From: UBA11872 sp965198285
GTDB taxonomy: Bacteria; Chloroflexota; UBA11872
Length of the DNA: 64,000 nt
Assembly: GCA_965198285.1 (NCBI GenBank)
Contig: OZ240251.1
Span: 2,480,001 to 2,544,000, forward strand
Direction of reading: 5' to 3'
The notes under the pieces were generated by a model. That model searched no databases, had not been told where the DNA came from, and saw only the letters and a list, made by a program, of their open reading frames with translations. This document shows positions 61,984 to 64,000 of the stretch, in pieces. The position numbers and the translations under genes were made by a program. Every line of letters starts with the position of its first letter. Position 1 is the first letter of the stretch.

Positions 61984-63779
61984 CAGACCGCCCTGCCCCC
62001 GCTCAAACGACTGACTTCATTGCCGACCGAGGCTTTAGTCAGGCACCGATCTACCTGACCGACCTTGACCGATGTACGCCGACCAGCGCGCTGTCGGCGC
62101 AACCCCGTCGGCACGCCTGGCGCACGCTGCCGTATACGACGGACGCCTTCAGCGGAGTGATGCTGCTGGCCGGTCCCGAGACCGCCGCCCCATCAATCAC
62201 CTATCCGCTCAACGCCAGGGGCTGGCATGCCGTGTCGATTGGGGTGCTTCCTTTTTGGTCCGAGCCCGAAGGCCGCCAGCTCGAGACTCAACTCAAGCTC
62301 ACCGGGCCCGGTCCGTTAACCATCTTGTCCTGGCCGCGCGTCCCATTCGGCGGCCACGCCGAAACGCTGCGCGAGCACTTCTGGGGCGTTGCGGACCTGA
62401 CGGGCCGAGACCTCGTGATTGGACAGCCGGTCGCTCGCGTGTCCCCTAACAACGGCCCCGGATCGTTCCTCGGGCAGCCCGCGCGCATAGCTTATGTCAA
62501 GTTAGTGCCACTGACGGCCGCCGAGGTGCGCGCAGTGGACGCCGATCGCGCTCGCTCCCAGACCCGACGGCTCTTCGCCCACCAGGACGCTCACGGTCCA
62601 CATTCCGCCTGGCGACTCACCAGCGCCGCCGACATCCAACGCGAAGTCGAGCCGTACCGCCACACCGATTTCTCACGTCTCTACTGGGAATGTGGCTCTG
62701 GCGACCTGATGAACTACTTCACACAGATCGGCCGCATCCCCGCATACGACGGTTTGAATGACTTCGCTCGGCAGGGGGATCGCTTCAACGCCGAGAGCTG
62801 GCGAATCCTGCGCGATAGGGGAATCGATCCGCTGCAAGTGGCCGCCGACCACGCACGGGAGATCGGAATCAAGTTTCATGCAAGCTACCGGGTCGGCGGA
62901 TTCCACTACCCGCCGCCGCTTGATCACTTCAATCACGGAGACGCGATCTACAACCGGCGACCCGAGTGGCGCGGTGTCGACCGCGACGGCCGCCGGACGC
63001 CCCGTTTCGCGTACACCTATCCCGAAGTTCGCGCCTACGTGATTTCGCTATTGCGCGAGGTCGTGCAGTACCCGGTGGACGGCGTCTGCATGCTCTACAA
63101 CCGGCGGCTTCCGCTGGTGGAATACGAACTGCAACTGGTTGAGGGTTTTCGTTCCGCGCATGGTGTTGATCCGCGCACGCTCGACCCGCACGACCAGACT
63201 TGGCTGAGATACCGATCAGGCGTGCTTACGCAGTTTCACCGAGAGCTACGCGCCGCGATGGACGAGGAGACGCGACGACAGAGCCGCAGCCGTCGCCTTC
63301 AGATATCGGCCGTGGTGATGAGTAGCGAAGCCGAGAACCTGAACTTCGGCGTTGACCTCAAGCCATGGGTGGACGAGGGCCTCGTCGACACGCTGATCCC
63401 ATACACGTCAGCGCCCAATCTCAACAGCAGTGTGGACGCCTGGGCCGACCCTCGCGCGATTGACTACTTCGTGAATCTCGCACGCGGCAGCAACACGATC
63501 ATTGCGCCCAACATGATGCCCCGCCAGGTTTCCCCGGAGCACTTGCGGCGACGCGCATCCGGGCTGTATCGCGCCGGCGTCCAGCATCTGTTTTTCTGGG
63601 ACTGCGCTGGCGGCTCGGGACGCGCCAATTACGGCGATATGTGGAGCGTGTTGCGCCGGCTTGGACACCTTGAAGAGCTCGAGAACTGGCGAGCCGGCGG
63701 CGAAGCTGATCTGGCCTCGCCCCGTCACGACATGCGCTCACTGGGCGACTGGAACCTTGGGTACCAAACGCCGGGCTAG
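61980..63779 (+). CDS. TIM-barrel glycosyl-hydrolase-like protein (GHL10-type)
   Basis: A 599-residue protein. The N-terminal ~175 residues are a beta domain (TYPLNARGWHAVSIGVLPFWSE in parts). From about residue 210 it looks like a TIM barrel with IKFHASYRVGGFHYPPPLDHFN, FAYTYPEVRAYVISLLREVV, VDGVCMLYNRRLPLVEYE and LVDTLIPYTSAPNL. This is the pattern of the 'family 10-like'/DUF187 glycosyl hydrolases. The acid/base residues could not be identified. No signal peptide is visible. The GTG start overlaps the DapA-family stop, so both genes are probably coupled and work on the same compound. Confidence 0.65.
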   Translation: MTDRPAPAQTTDFIADRGFSQAPIYLTDLDRCTPTSALSAQPRRHAWRTLPYTTDAFSGVMLLAGPETAAPSITYPLNARGWHAVSIGVLPFWSEPEGRQLETQLKLTGPGPLTILSWPRVPFGGHAETLREHFWGVADLTGRDLVIGQPVARVSPNNGPGSFLGQPARIAYVKLVPLTAAEVRAVDADRARSQTRRLFAHQDAHGPHSAWRLTSAADIQREVEPYRHTDFSRLYWECGSGDLMNYFTQIGRIPAYDGLNDFARQGDRFNAESWRILRDRGIDPLQVAADHAREIGIKFHASYRVGGFHYPPPLDHFNHGDAIYNRRPEWRGVDRDGRRTPRFAYTYPEVRAYVISLLREVVQYPVDGVCMLYNRRLPLVEYELQLVEGFRSAHGVDPRTLDPHDQTWLRYRSGVLTQFHRELRAAMDEETRRQSRSRRLQISAVVMSSEAENLNFGVDLKPWVDEGLVDTLIPYTSAPNLNSSVDAWADPRAIDYFVNLARGSNTIIAPNMMPRQVSPEHLRRRASGLYRAGVQHLFFWDCAGGSGRANYGDMWSVLRRLGHLEELENWRAGGEADLASPRHDMRSLGDWNLGYQTPG

Positions 63780-63820
63780 GAAATCCTAGGCAGTAGCCGC
63801 ACTATCCATCGGCCACGGTT

Positions 63821-64000
63821 CTATCGGGCCACGCGGTACTTAAGTGGCTGCCCGGCCTCGATTCGCTCTAGGTTGTCGCGAACGACCTCCGAGGTTCCGC
63901 GGAGGAAAATGTCGCACGCCGACGCCCCGTGCGGCGTGGCAAAGACTTCTCGCTCGAATACCGGATCGGCCGGGTCGACCGGTTCTTCCCAGAACACATC
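63821..64000 (-). CDS. C-terminus of a D-2-hydroxyacid dehydrogenase, cut by window edge
   Basis: Read on the minus strand from the window end, 59 codons then TAG at 63821-63823: DVFWEEPVDPADP..., then EVFATPHGASACDIFLRGTSEVV and LERIEAGQPLKYRVAR. DVFxEEP (catalytic Glu) and TPH (catalytic His) with the C-terminal helix are typical of 2-hydroxyacid dehydrogenases. The N-terminal part lies beyond the window. The gene is convergent with the glycosidase-like gene, 41 bp apart. Confidence 0.85.
   Translation of the reverse strand, partial: DVFWEEPVDPADPVFEREVFATPHGASACDIFLRGTSEVVRDNLERIEAGQPLKYRVAR

Overview
The window reads as a chromosomal segment of a GC-rich bacterium. The best guess is a member of the Chloroflexota, possibly a marine or host-associated heterotroph. 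The main clue is the ABC-transporter substrate-binding protein at 23830-25458: after its lipobox it carries a long Val/Lys/Glu-rich periodic stalk, a hallmark of Chloroflexota sugar-binding lipoproteins. This is an inference; there is no rRNA or ribosomal protein gene here to test it.

Layout. Positions 1-13130 hold a glycan-degradation cluster: three related beta-propeller glycosidase-like proteins, an Asp-box sialidase-like protein, a 2-hydroxyacid dehydrogenase, two tandem sulfatases and a 1083-residue GH67-like glucuronidase candidate. Positions 13198-21882 hold a tiny lipoprotein, a ComM-type AAA ATPase, an MFS carrier with an SDR/acetoacetate-decarboxylase-like pair, an inositol-dehydrogenase-like enzyme, an acetamidase, a cupin and another hydroxyacid dehydrogenase. 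Positions 21916-25458 encode a three-gene sugar ABC importer without its ATPase. Positions 25642-29996 form a plus-strand operon (DCC thiol oxidoreductase, URO-D family protein, uronate-dehydrogenase-like enzyme, aldo/keto reductase, sugar isomerase) that looks like sugar-acid catabolism. Positions 29993-33708 are argG and two genes downstream of it.

Positions 33805-48920 are the accessory, rearranged part. It contains an ImmA/IrrE peptidase gene with a DUF4411 toxin-like partner broken by an in-frame TGA, a trypsin-RCC1 repeat protein with a damaged N-terminus, and an intact 1175-bp IS5-family element with CTAG duplications. It also contains a tandem duplication of a three-gene block (small protein, retropepsin-like protease, Gfo/Idh/MocA oxidoreductase), a truncated sulfatase next to a 21-bp repeat array, and a sulfatase-fold enzyme with Thr at the nucleophile position. 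Two intergenic regions, 6.2 kb apart, share a TTGCC(A/C)-17-TACAAT promoter-like motif followed about 220 nt later by a very long hairpin.

Positions 49057-63779 are mostly ordinary: a CocE-type hydrolase, macro domain protein, methyltransferases, GNAT, HNH nuclease, a DUF2344 protein, Nif3-like protein, anchored envelope proteins and tRNA-Lys(CTT). The segment ends with another small catabolic group: an Asp-box propeller, a DapA-family protein, a TIM-barrel glycosidase-like protein and the tail of a third hydroxyacid dehydrogenase.

Working model (inference): sulfated, uronic-acid-containing glycans are desulfated and trimmed by the 1-13 kb enzymes, sugars enter through the ABC importer, and uronates or sugar acids are oxidised and cleaved by the 18-30 kb and 61 kb enzymes. 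Four Gfo/Idh/MocA enzymes and three hydroxyacid dehydrogenases fit that theme. All functions are read from motifs without database searches.
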